A DNA stretch of 7,169 nt from Acidobacteriota bacterium (GTDB lineage: Bacteria > Acidobacteriota > Vicinamibacteria > Vicinamibacterales > CAVVIG01): NCBI GenBank assembly GCA_003222555.1, contig QHWL01000143.1:1-7169 (forward strand). Reading direction: 5' to 3'. Below are positions 1 to 5,398 of the stretch, in pieces (the stretch's first letter is position 1; each line of letters starts with the position of its first letter). The notes under the pieces are model-generated. The model was not told where the DNA came from and made no database searches. It saw only the letters and a program-made list of their open reading frames with translations. Both the position numbers and the translations under genes were made by a program.

Positions 1-706
1 GCTTCGCCCACCCGGCGACCGAGTTCAGCTTCCTGGTGCGGACGCACGAAGCGGTCGCGCAGTGCGCCGGCATGCGGGCCGCCACGTAGCCGGCGTGCAT
101 CTCCTCCTCGTACTCGACCGGACAGTTGAAGCTGCCGATCTGGATGCACGGCGCCGCGACCATGCCGTTCTTGGTGGCTGCTCGGCCTTCGCAGCGGCCC
201 GTCTCGGTCGTGATGTTTACGCGCTCCCCGACCCGCATCGCCACCATCTTCCGCCCCGCCTCCGGCAATGCCGCATTGATCGCGCTCGGGGTCGGATTGC
301 CGAACACGTCCGCGTCGGCCGCGCCGACGAGCAGGATGTAGTGATACCCGGTGCCGACCTTCGGATCCGTCGTGTGCTGAATCTCGGTCGCCCCGCCGCC
401 CTCGCGCTCCCGCGCCGCATAGTGGGCCGCCCACAAGTACCCCGGACGCTCGAGCAACGCGGGCAGGTACGTCCCGTGCAGCCAGTTCAGATAGGCCTCC
501 CGCCCTTCGCCGGGCAGGTCGTACCACGCCGCCCACAGGCCCCTGTCGGGCGGCCCGGGCGGCAGGCGCACCGCCGGCGCCGCCGCGTTTGACCGCGCGC
601 CCTGTCCGAGCGCCTCGGCCGTCGTTACGAGCGCCGTCGCGACCCCGCCTGCGACTTTGAGGAATTCACGACGGCGGCGGCCTGCTGATTCGTCATGTCT
701 GGTCAT
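1..706 (-). CDS. Tat-exported protein of unknown function, EthD-like/dimeric alpha-beta barrel type (5' part, runs off left edge)
   Basis: The reading frame is open from ATG at 706 to the window edge, giving 235 codons with no stop, so the C-terminus is missing. A GAGG element lies 7 nt before the ATG. Residues 10-17 form a twin-arginine motif (RRRREFLK), followed by a weakly hydrophobic, alanine-rich stretch to about residue 36. This is a Tat signal peptide, so the protein is probably folded in the cytoplasm and then exported. The mature part begins with GLWAAWYDLP near residue 57 and contains a WLHGTYLP segment (75-82) and a YHYILLVG strand (121-128). This pattern is reminiscent of EthD-like dimeric alpha-beta barrels that carry a Tat signal in Acidobacteriota. 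Cysteines at 172, 187, 195, 216 and 221 could be structural. No enzymatic activity can be assigned. Family placement is from memory of the motif pattern; the Tat signal is directly visible. Confidence 0.8.
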   Translation of the reverse strand, partial: MTRHDESAGRRRREFLKVAGGVATALVTTAEALGQGARSNAAAPAVRLPPGPPDRGLWAAWYDLPGEGREAYLNWLHGTYLPALLERPGYLWAAHYAAREREGGGATEIQHTTDPKVGTGYHYILLVGAADADVFGNPTPSAINAALPEAGRKMVAMRVGERVNITTETGRCEGRAATKNGMVAAPCIQIGSFNCPVEYEEEMHAGYVAARMPAHCATASCVRTRKLNSVAGWAK

Positions 707-741
707 ATATGTGCCTCGCCCGCTGCGAACCTGATCCACCC

Positions 742-849
742 TCAGAAGACGACCTTCAGAGACTGCTGAAGCTGCCGAGCATCGCCAGCGGTGGTGATTC
801 GACCGGCGGCTAGGACGGGAGCCTCAACGTGCGCCGGGGTAGTGTAAAC
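742..849 (-). pseudogene. Probable relic of a TonB-dependent receptor C-terminus
   Basis: Read on the minus strand, the last 35 codons before a TGA at 742-744 end in GRITTAGDARQLQQSLKVVF. This resembles the end of acidobacterial Oar-like or carboxypeptidase-regulatory-like TonB-dependent receptors: a GRIT..AG.(P/A)RQ(L/I)Q segment leading into the last outer-membrane beta strand, which ends in an aromatic residue. Upstream the frame continues to an ATG at 951, but that part shows no receptor-like sequence and there is no room for the roughly 1000-residue barrel. The piece therefore looks like a leftover of a deleted receptor gene. TonB-dependent receptors are very abundant in this lineage, so a relic is plausible. 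The match is short and could be fortuitous. Confidence 0.35.
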
Positions 850-960
850 GATCAGGCTCCCCTGGCAATGGGCGCCGGCGCTGTCTGCTGCCGGCTTCTG
901 GAGAATCTTCCATTTCGTGTTTTCGGGGTGGCATTGCCGGTGGGCGTTCAAAACACGGGC

Positions 961-994
961 CTGAGCCTGCGGGTCGAAGTCGACGCAGGCTCAG
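961..994. repeat. Perfect 11-bp inverted repeat
   Basis: CTGAGCCTGCG at 961-971 is exactly complementary to CGCAGGCTCAG at 984-994, with a 12-nt spacer. No T-run follows on either side, so a standard intrinsic terminator is not supported. It may be a hairpin left from the region's former gene content or a binding site. Confidence 0.55.
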
Positions 995-1028
995 ACCACG
1001 CTACGAAAATTAGGGACCCTACGTGGGA

Positions 1029-1073
1029 CGGGTTTTCGGACCCGCTTGTCGCGCCGGGCCCGAAAGGCCCGGC
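1029..1073. repeat. Two adjacent GC-rich hairpins
   Basis: CGGGT/ACCCG at 1029-1033 and 1040-1044 form a 5-bp stem with a 6-nt loop. Nine bases on, GCCGGGCC at 1053-1060 pairs perfectly with GGCCCGGC at 1066-1073 around a CGAAA loop. No U-tract follows. The pair may act as a transcription barrier between divergent genes or may be a REP-like element; the sequence does not decide. Confidence 0.45.
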
Positions 1074-1237
1074 ACACCGGACGAGGTAACCTCGCAGCGC
1101 ATTCCCAGGTTAGTCGGGATACCGCGACCTTACCGTACACTATTGAACAGTTTGCGCAATGCTGGGCCATCGCGTGAAAGTCGGCGATTGTGCCGTCCAG
1201 TGGCAGCAAACGAGCCAGTTGCCCCTGAGCTATCCTA

Positions 1238-1255
1238 GTGTCCCGCGTCGGACAC
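1238..1255. promoter_or_regulatory. Inverted repeat immediately before the metallophosphoesterase start
   Basis: GTGTCC (1238-1243) and GGACAC (1250-1255) are perfect inverted repeats around CGCGTC, ending 4 nt before the GTG start codon at 1260. The site occupies the position where a ribosome binding site would be expected, and no Shine-Dalgarno sequence is visible. It could be an operator or a translation-limiting hairpin. With only six-base arms, chance is possible. Confidence 0.3.
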
Positions 1256-1259
1256 AAAA

Positions 1260-1763
1260 GTGACCTCGACAAAATGTGTCGTTGGACTGATCGCGGACAC
1301 GCATGGGCTCCTGCGCCCGGAAGTCCCGCAGGCGTTTGCGGGCGTCGATCTGATCGTCCACGCGGGCGACGTCGGCGGCTCGGCAGTGCTCCGCGGGCTG
1401 GCGGCAATCGCGCGGGTTGAGGCAGTGTACGGCAACGTGGACGATTCCGACGATCCGGTGCTGGCGGCAGAGCGAACGATTCCGGTCGGCGGCCTGACGC
1501 TCCACGTGAGCCACGGACACGAGCTGGGCAGGCCCACGCCGGAACGGATGCTTGCCCGCTATGCAGGCGACATTCTCGTCTTCGGCCACACGCATCGGGC
1601 GGTCGTCGTCCGCGACGGTTCCGACCGCCTGGTTATCAATCCGGGCGCGGCGGGGCCGAAGCGGTTCGACTTGCAACCCAGCGTCGCGAGGCTGACGGTG
1701 ACGTCCGGCATCGCCGACGTCGAAATCATTCTTCTCCGAAGCCTCGAGAATTACCGCCTGTGA
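1260..1763 (+). CDS. YfcE/MJ0936-type metallophosphoesterase
   Basis: This 167-residue protein has the complete motif series of the small calcineurin-like phosphodiesterase family represented by YfcE and MJ0936. DTH (13-15) supplies the first metal ligands, GD (36-37) the bridging Asp37, GN (58-59) Asn59, SHGH (84-87) His85, and GHTH (109-112) His110 and His112. The NPGAAGPKR turn (127-135) is also typical. Family members hydrolyse phosphodiesters using two divalent metals, usually Mn2+, and are cytoplasmic; there is no signal peptide. The physiological substrate cannot be inferred. The start is GTG at 1260: an in-frame TAG at 1236-1238 rules out any upstream start, and the first strand (KCVVGLIADTHG) begins just after it. 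There is no obvious Shine-Dalgarno sequence. The gene appears monocistronic, with 153 nt to the next start. Confidence 0.92.
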   Translation: MTSTKCVVGLIADTHGLLRPEVPQAFAGVDLIVHAGDVGGSAVLRGLAAIARVEAVYGNVDDSDDPVLAAERTIPVGGLTLHVSHGHELGRPTPERMLARYAGDILVFGHTHRAVVVRDGSDRLVINPGAAGPKRFDLQPSVARLTVTSGIADVEIILLRSLENYRL

Positions 1764-1778
1764 AAAATGCGACGTTTG

Positions 1779-1811
1779 AACGCAGAGTTCGCAGAGCGCG
1801 CCGAGAACTCT
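1779..1811. repeat. CGCAGAG direct repeat and inverted repeat downstream of the phosphoesterase
   Basis: Two copies of CGCAGAG occur 9 nt apart (1781-1787 and 1790-1796), a degenerate form of the CGCAGAG-type intergenic repeats common in Acidobacteriota and other soil bacteria (from memory). The same stretch holds AGAGTTC (1784-1790), complementary to GAACTCT (1805-1811), a 7-bp stem with a 14-nt loop. It lies 21 nt beyond the stop codon and might act as a weak terminator, but no U-tract follows. Confidence 0.35.
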
Positions 1812-1832
1812 TGTACGTGTTTAGTAGGCCCC

Positions 1833-1862
1833 TTGACCCATTTGCAACCGCGACCGTAACAT
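1833..1862 (+). promoter_or_regulatory. Possible sigma70-like promoter for the DUF6644-type membrane protein
   Basis: TTGACC at 1833-1838 matches the -35 consensus at five of six positions. After an 18-nt spacer, TAACAT at 1857-1862 matches the -10 consensus at four of six. Transcription would start near 1869, leaving a leader of about 48 nt before the ATG at 1917. The pair is moderately good only. Confidence 0.33.
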
Positions 1863-1916
1863 CCGAGGTCATCGCCGAGCCGATCACGCCTGTTGGCTGG
1901 GTTTCGGGGGCCGCGT

Positions 1917-2864
1917 ATGAACCTGGCACATCTACATCTTTTACTGAATCATTTTCCGAGCCTCGGTTTTGGCGGTGGGATTGGCCTGTTCCTTCTCTCC
2001 TTTTTTTTGAAGAACGACATACTGAAGCAACTCGGCCTTGGCGTGTTGTTCGTCATGGCTCTGGTGGCAATTCCGGTGTATCAGACCGGCGTCGCTGCCG
2101 CCGAGATGATTTCGGGGCTGCCCGGCGTGTCCACCGCCTTGATTACTGCGCACCAAGACGCGGCGCTGCTGGCATTTGTGTTCATGGAGATCACGGGCGC
2201 CGTCGCCTGGCTCGGCCTATGGCAGTTTCGCCGGATCTCGCGTCCGACGAGCGGAAACGTGTCTGCCGTCCTGATTTTTTCGCTTGTGACGCTCGGCCTC
2301 ATGCTCAGAGCGTCGAACCTTGGTGGTGACATCCGGCATCCGGAGATTCGATTCGACCAGGAAACGACACCCACAGCAACAGCGGGCTCCGGAACCGGAT
2401 GGCTCAAGAGCGCGTCAGTGAAGTCGTTCGTGATCGATGAGCCGTGGGTGTGGCCGGCGTGCGAGACCGTTCATTTCATCGGGCTTTGTCTCTCGTTCGG
2501 CGTTTTGCTCATGGCGAATCTGCGAATGTTGGGCATGATGAAGAACGTGGCGTTTGCTGCCTTGCATCGGCTGCTGCCGTGGGGGATTCTCGGATTCGGC
2601 ATCAATCTGATCACGGGCATGTTGTTCTTCATCGGAGCTCCCGAACAGTACACGCGAAATGTCGCTTTCCACTGGAAGATGTCGTTCATGATGGTCGCTG
2701 GAGTAAACGTCCTCTACTTCACGGTGTTCGACGAGGCGTGGGCCGTGCGGCCGGGAGACGACGCGCCGTTGACAGCCAAGGTGATGGCTGCGTCTACGAT
2801 ATTTCTGTGGGTTGGAGTCATCTACTTTGGTCGAATGTTGCCTTACATAGGTAATGCCTTCTGA
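1917..2864 (+). CDS. Two-domain polytopic membrane protein: DUF2231-like N-terminal part plus DUF6644-type C-terminal domain
   Basis: This 315-residue protein has about eight hydrophobic segments in two blocks. The first block (about 10-135) carries His12 in LLLNHFP, His79 in TAHQD and His141 in GGDIRHPEI, and resembles DUF2231-like membrane domains in layout. A polar linker (about 143-170) follows. The second block (about 174-312) starts DEPWVWPACETVHFIG and continues with NLRMLG, a glycine-rich membrane segment, FHWKMS and GRMLPYIG. This is the DUF6644 pattern, shared with the convergent gene at 2978-3475. Function is unknown. The recurring membrane-embedded histidines would suit haem or metal binding, but that is inference. 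The ATG at 1917 is preferred over an in-frame TTG at 1893: homologues start MNLAHLH as I recall them, and a GGGGG stretch precedes the ATG by 6 nt. Confidence 0.8.
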   Translation: MNLAHLHLLLNHFPSLGFGGGIGLFLLSFFLKNDILKQLGLGVLFVMALVAIPVYQTGVAAAEMISGLPGVSTALITAHQDAALLAFVFMEITGAVAWLGLWQFRRISRPTSGNVSAVLIFSLVTLGLMLRASNLGGDIRHPEIRFDQETTPTATAGSGTGWLKSASVKSFVIDEPWVWPACETVHFIGLCLSFGVLLMANLRMLGMMKNVAFAALHRLLPWGILGFGINLITGMLFFIGAPEQYTRNVAFHWKMSFMMVAGVNVLYFTVFDEAWAVRPGDDAPLTAKVMAASTIFLWVGVIYFGRMLPYIGNAF

Positions 2865-2885
2865 CGCGGACCCGTGAGTAGAAGA

Positions 2886-3005
2886 ATGAGTTTGGGTTTA
2901 ATAGTCGGCGCCGTTGTGGTTGGTGTCATCGCCATAGTCGGAGCGACGGGGTATGTGATCGACAGAAGCGCGGAGCGTCACGAGCGGCCACCGCCACCGT
3001 TGTAA
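2886..3005 (+). CDS. Possible single-helix membrane peptide (39 residues)
   Basis: From ATG at 2886 to TAA at 3003-3005 an ORF encodes a 39-residue peptide. Residues 3-23 form one continuous hydrophobic helix, followed by a charged segment (DRSAERHER) and a PPPPL end. An in-frame GTG at 2874 would add four residues (MSRR) that give a positive-inside N-terminus. It begins 21 nt after the stop of the DUF6644-type gene, so it could be the last gene of that transcript. Its 3' end overlaps the end of the convergent gene at 2978-3475 by 28 bp. No strong ribosome binding site is visible. I do not recognise a family. The clean one-helix layout supports it, but chance is possible at this size. Confidence 0.4.
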   Translation: MSLGLIVGAVVVGVIAIVGATGYVIDRSAERHERPPPPL

Positions 3006-3475
3006 TAAGCCATCAAACGACCCGCTGTGATGGCCCCGGTCCACAAGGCGAGCGACGTGCTCGCCAGGACTCTGTCCATCATGGGGATCGGTGCCGCGTC
3101 CGCCCTGATCGAACTGCGGAAGACCCGACGCGTGAGCAACCGTATGTTCACGACGCCCAGGGCGATACACGTCATCTTGATATAAAAGAAGGGGTTCGTG
3201 GCGTGCCTTGTCGCGCCAGCGATGAAAAGTGTGGTACCCGACAGAGCGTTCATCCAGAAGCCGAGCCACATCACGGGGAGGAAACTTTCCATCGGCGCTA
3301 AAGGTATGACCGGGGCAACGCCGAGGATCCGCAAGTCGACGATCGCAATCGTGCCTGCCAGAAGTCCCATCCCGATCGTGTGAAGTGTGAGAACACTAGG
3401 ATACGCCCAGATCGAGGTCGAGTTGGCGACCCACCTGCCGAAGCTGAGGTTTTCGAGCCACGTCAGAAACTCCAT
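2978..3475 (-). CDS. DUF6644-type membrane protein
   Basis: This 165-residue protein has four hydrophobic segments (about 24-50, 60-88, 95-113, 132-155) and corresponds to the C-terminal half of the 1917-2864 product. Shared landmarks include WAYPSVLTLHTIG against WPACETVHFIG (His32 here), DLRILG against NLRMLG, a LFIAGA/FFIGAP motif, the Y-I-K-M / H-W-K-M segment and a closing GRLM/GRML motif. Function is unknown; it is an inner-membrane protein by topology. The start at 3475 is preferred to the in-frame ATG at 3511: MEFLTWLE is the expected N-terminus, AGGGAG lies 10 nt upstream (3486-3491), and the -10 element overlaps the 3511 codon, so that codon would probably not be in the transcript. 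It converges on the gene pair at 1917-3005, overlapping the small peptide by 28 bp. Confidence 0.82.
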   Translation of the reverse strand: MEFLTWLENLSFGRWVANSTSIWAYPSVLTLHTIGMGLLAGTIAIVDLRILGVAPVIPLAPMESFLPVMWLGFWMNALSGTTLFIAGATRHATNPFFYIKMTCIALGVVNIRLLTRRVFRSSIRADAAPIPMMDRVLASTSLALWTGAITAGRLMAYYNGGGGRS

Positions 3476-3509
3476 GCGGTCGCTACTCCCTGTCTTCGGA
3501 TGGCGTGCC

Positions 3510-3539
3510 ATCCTAGCCGCGCAAATCTGTGCCTGTCAA
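3510..3539 (-). promoter_or_regulatory. Sigma70-like promoter for the minus-strand DUF6644-type gene
   Basis: On the minus strand a perfect -35 hexamer TTGACA (3534-3539) is followed after 18 nt by TAGGAT (3510-3515), four of six matches to the -10 consensus. The start of transcription would fall near 3503, giving a leader of about 28 nt with AGGGAG at 3486-3491 and initiation at ATG 3475. The -10 element overlaps the alternative ATG at 3511 and therefore argues against it. Confidence 0.5.
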
Positions 3540-3725
3540 TTGCAGCGCTCGCCGATCTTCGCCTTTGCAAACATCACGCTATGAAGCCGATGCGGACGTG
3601 AGCGATGGTCGCAAAGTCAATGAATGCGCCGACGCTCGATGGACTCAAAAGAACCGAATGTTGTAACATATTTGGCCCTACACGCCCCGCTGGCAAGGTG
3701 GCAATTCCAAGAGGAGTCGTTCGAC
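3512..3725. other. Divergent intergenic region between the DUF6644-type gene and the P-D-D-P operon
   Basis: This 214-nt region must carry promoters for both directions. The minus-strand promoter is at 3510-3539. For the plus-strand operon I find the ribosome binding site GAGGAG at 3711-3716 but no convincing -35/-10 pair. An ATGTT/AACAT inverted repeat (3658-3669) is the only symmetrical element of note and could be an operator. Confidence 0.4.
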
Positions 3726-4517
3726 ATGGGGAAGGCTTTTGCCGCCGCCGTGGTCGGTTCATCCCTGGTGGGGCTAATTTGCTTGACCCTCGCCTCGTCT
3801 GATCCCTCTGCGGCCCAGCAGAGCGGTGCAGCTCGGGCTGCGACGCCCGCCAAGGCCGTGCCGCGCGCGTCGTGGGACGGGAAACCGGACCTGACGGGAG
3901 TGTGGCAGGGCGCCGGCCTGAACGCGCGGGCGTACGGTCTCGCCGAGCTCGAACGTTTGTACCAGCCGTCAGCGAAGCAACAAATGAAGGCCTTGACGGA
4001 GAAGGACGACCCGATCCTCCAATGCGCCGTCTATGGATATCCCCGAAGGATCGCGAAGGCCTTCCCTCTCCAAATCGTTCAGGCCGTTGGAGTGATGGTC
4101 ATCCTCGATAACCGTCCTCACATCTATCGTTATGTTTTCACCGATGGCCGAAAACACACCGAGGACGTCTTTCCCACCTACCAGGGAGACTCGGTCGGCC
4201 GCTGGGACGGCGACACGCTGGTCGTCGACGTCACGACGTTCAATGGCAAAATCTGGCTTGCTGGCGCTCAGGATCATCCTACGCCAACGAGCGCAGGGGG
4301 TTGGATCACTTCCGACGCCCTGCATCTGGTGGAACGCTGGCACCTGCTGGACGCGGACACGCTCGAATACCAGGCGACCGTCGAGGATCCAAAAATGCTA
4401 ACCGGACCCTGGACGACGCCGAAGATCGTCCTCAAGCGCGCGCCCATTCGCAAGCTCGAAGAAGAGGGGCACTGCATACCTGCAGACATAGATTGGGTGT
4501 CCCCCGCACTGAGGTAA
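3726..4517 (+). CDS. Exported protein of unknown function, WDGKPDLTG family (paralogue A)
   Basis: This 263-residue protein opens with a Sec-type signal peptide (hydrophobic core about 5-23, likely cleavage near AA|QQ at 30-31). The mature part has WDGKPDLTGVW (50-60), then a variable section, then GDSVGRWDGDTLVVDV (154-169), NGKIW (173-177), SDALHLVERW (196-205) and DADTLEYQATVEDPK (209-223). Only two cysteines remain in the mature part, Cys100 and Cys250. Both are conserved in paralogue B, which suggests a disulfide. The family is common among exported proteins of Acidobacteriota and Proteobacteria, often near DUF6152 genes; its biochemical role is unknown to me. An in-frame ATG at 3624 would place 34 non-signal residues ahead of the signal peptide, so ATG 3726 is chosen; GAGGAG at 3711-3716 sits 9 nt before it. 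First gene of a four-gene operon. Confidence 0.85.
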   Translation: MGKAFAAAVVGSSLVGLICLTLASSDPSAAQQSGAARAATPAKAVPRASWDGKPDLTGVWQGAGLNARAYGLAELERLYQPSAKQQMKALTEKDDPILQCAVYGYPRRIAKAFPLQIVQAVGVMVILDNRPHIYRYVFTDGRKHTEDVFPTYQGDSVGRWDGDTLVVDVTTFNGKIWLAGAQDHPTPTSAGGWITSDALHLVERWHLLDADTLEYQATVEDPKMLTGPWTTPKIVLKRAPIRKLEEEGHCIPADIDWVSPALR

Positions 4518-4520
4518 CCG

Positions 4521-4988
4521 ATGAGGCGCAAAGCCTTCTGGGGTCTGGTGTTGAGCCTGGCTTTGCTCGCCGCGGCGATGCCCGCCTGGGCGCATCACTC
4601 CTTCGCGGTGGCCTTCGATCGTGACAAGCCGGTGACGGTGCAAGCCGTCGTCACCGAGGTCAAGTGGGAAAACCCGCACACCTTGATTTATGCCGATGTG
4701 AAGGACAAGGACGGCAAGGTGGAGAAATGGACGTTTGAAGGCTTTCCTCCGGGCGTGCTGTACCGGAAAGGGTTGAGGCAGGATCGTTTGAAGCCCGGAG
4801 GAGAGGTCACTCTTATGGGCTTCCGTTCCAGGGACGGGGCGAACTTTGCCAACCTAAGCCTGGCCGTGTTCCCCGACGGTAAATCGTTTTGTGTACAATT
4901 TCCTTCGGGTGCCACTGCCGGGGCCTCCGTCCAACTGCCGGGTAGTGACGCGATCTGCGGAGGTACCGACACCGGCCAGTACCGTTAG
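4521..4988 (+). CDS. DUF6152-type secreted protein (copy A)
   Basis: This 155-residue protein has a clear Sec signal peptide (1-24) with an AWA|HHSF cleavage site, so the mature chain would begin with two histidines. Core DUF6152 landmarks follow: FDRDKPVTV (32-40), VKWENPHTLIY (48-58), DVKDKDGKVEKWTFE (59-73), a PPGVLYRKG turn (76-84), LKPGGEVTL (90-98) and DGANFANLS (105-113). The mature part is a beta-rich domain of about 130 residues with two cysteines (124, 146). Function is unknown. The start is 3 nt after the upstream stop, and its GAGG ribosome binding site (4511-4514) lies inside the end of that gene, so translation is probably coupled. It is the upstream member of a tandem duplication, about 87 percent identical (91 of 104) to copy B over residues 25-128 by hand alignment. 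Signal peptides and tails differ. Confidence 0.9.
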   Translation: MRRKAFWGLVLSLALLAAAMPAWAHHSFAVAFDRDKPVTVQAVVTEVKWENPHTLIYADVKDKDGKVEKWTFEGFPPGVLYRKGLRQDRLKPGGEVTLMGFRSRDGANFANLSLAVFPDGKSFCVQFPSGATAGASVQLPGSDAICGGTDTGQYR

Positions 4989-5398
4989 CCGGGTTCACGA
5001 TCGCCTTAAGGAGTTAACCGGTGAAGGACAAAGGGTTCTGCTGTCTGATGATGAGCGCGGGGTTACTCGCGCTCGCGGTGCCCGCGCTGGCGCACCATTC
5101 GTTTGCGGTGAACTTCGATCGTGACAAGCCGGTAGTCGTGACTGCGGTGGTCACCGGAGTCAAATGGGAAAACCCGCACACCTTGATTTATGTCGATGTG
5201 AAGGACAAGGACGGCAAGGTGGAGAAATGGACGTTCGAGAGCTTTCCGCCGGGCGTGCTGTACCGGAAGGGGTTGCGGCAGGATCGTCTCAAACCCGGAG
5301 GAGAGGTCACCCTCAAGGGCTTTCAGGCCCGGGACGGCTCGAACTTCGCCAACGTGAGCGTGGCCTCGTTCCCCGACGGTAAATCGTTTTGTGTCCAA
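4618..5398 (+). repeat. Direct repeat of the DUF6152 core, 500-bp period
   Basis: Segments 4618-4898 and 5118-5398 align without gaps at an offset of exactly 500 bp. The most similar part is 4665-4735 against 5165-5235: 70 of 71 bases match, including third codon positions, with one C/T change (Ala versus Val). Flanks on both sides are clearly more diverged. This marks tandem duplication of a whole gene, with a possible later conversion tract. Confidence 0.85.
5008..5013 (+). promoter_or_regulatory. Ribosome binding site deciding the GTG start of DUF6152 copy B
   Basis: AAGGAG is followed by 7 nt and then GTG at 5021. Because this start is a GTG in a short 32-nt gap, the strong Shine-Dalgarno match is the main evidence for it, along with the signal peptide beginning there. 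Confidence 0.75.

Larger units (their letters stand above)
707..1259. other. Intergenic region without an intact gene
   Basis: This 553-nt stretch separates the divergently transcribed Tat protein and metallophosphoesterase genes. Apart from the receptor relic at 742-849 it has no convincing coding sequence: short frames in it lack ribosome binding sites and recognisable domains. It is unusually rich in inverted repeats, at 961-994, 1029-1044, 1053-1073, 1082-1094 and 1238-1255. I see no clear sigma70 promoter pair for the downstream gene. Confidence 0.6.

Noticed and set aside
62..592. Plus-strand open frame of 176 codons at the left end
   Set aside because: It is antisense to the Tat-signal gene, which has a ribosome binding site, a Tat motif and a plausible folded domain. 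The plus-strand translation is arginine-rich low complexity with no domain, as expected for a shadow frame in GC-rich DNA.
1210..1238. tRNA-like string on the minus strand (GATAGCTCAGGGG)
   Set aside because: It resembles a D-arm, but no anticodon stem, T-arm GTTCGA motif or acceptor pairing follows at the right distances.
991..1407. Minus-strand open frame of 138 codons across the hairpin region
   Set aside because: It reads antisense into the metallophosphoesterase and through several palindromes, has no ribosome binding site, and its translation shows no domain.
1760..2329. Plus-strand open frame of 189 codons overlapping the DUF6644-type gene
   Set aside because: Its second half is out of frame with a clear polytopic membrane protein, and its translation is basic and domain-free.
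3658..3669. ATGTT/AACAT palindrome as the operator of the four-gene operon
   Set aside because: Arms of only five bases with no recognisable regulator consensus and no promoter beside it; noted in the intergenic entry but not claimed as a regulatory site.
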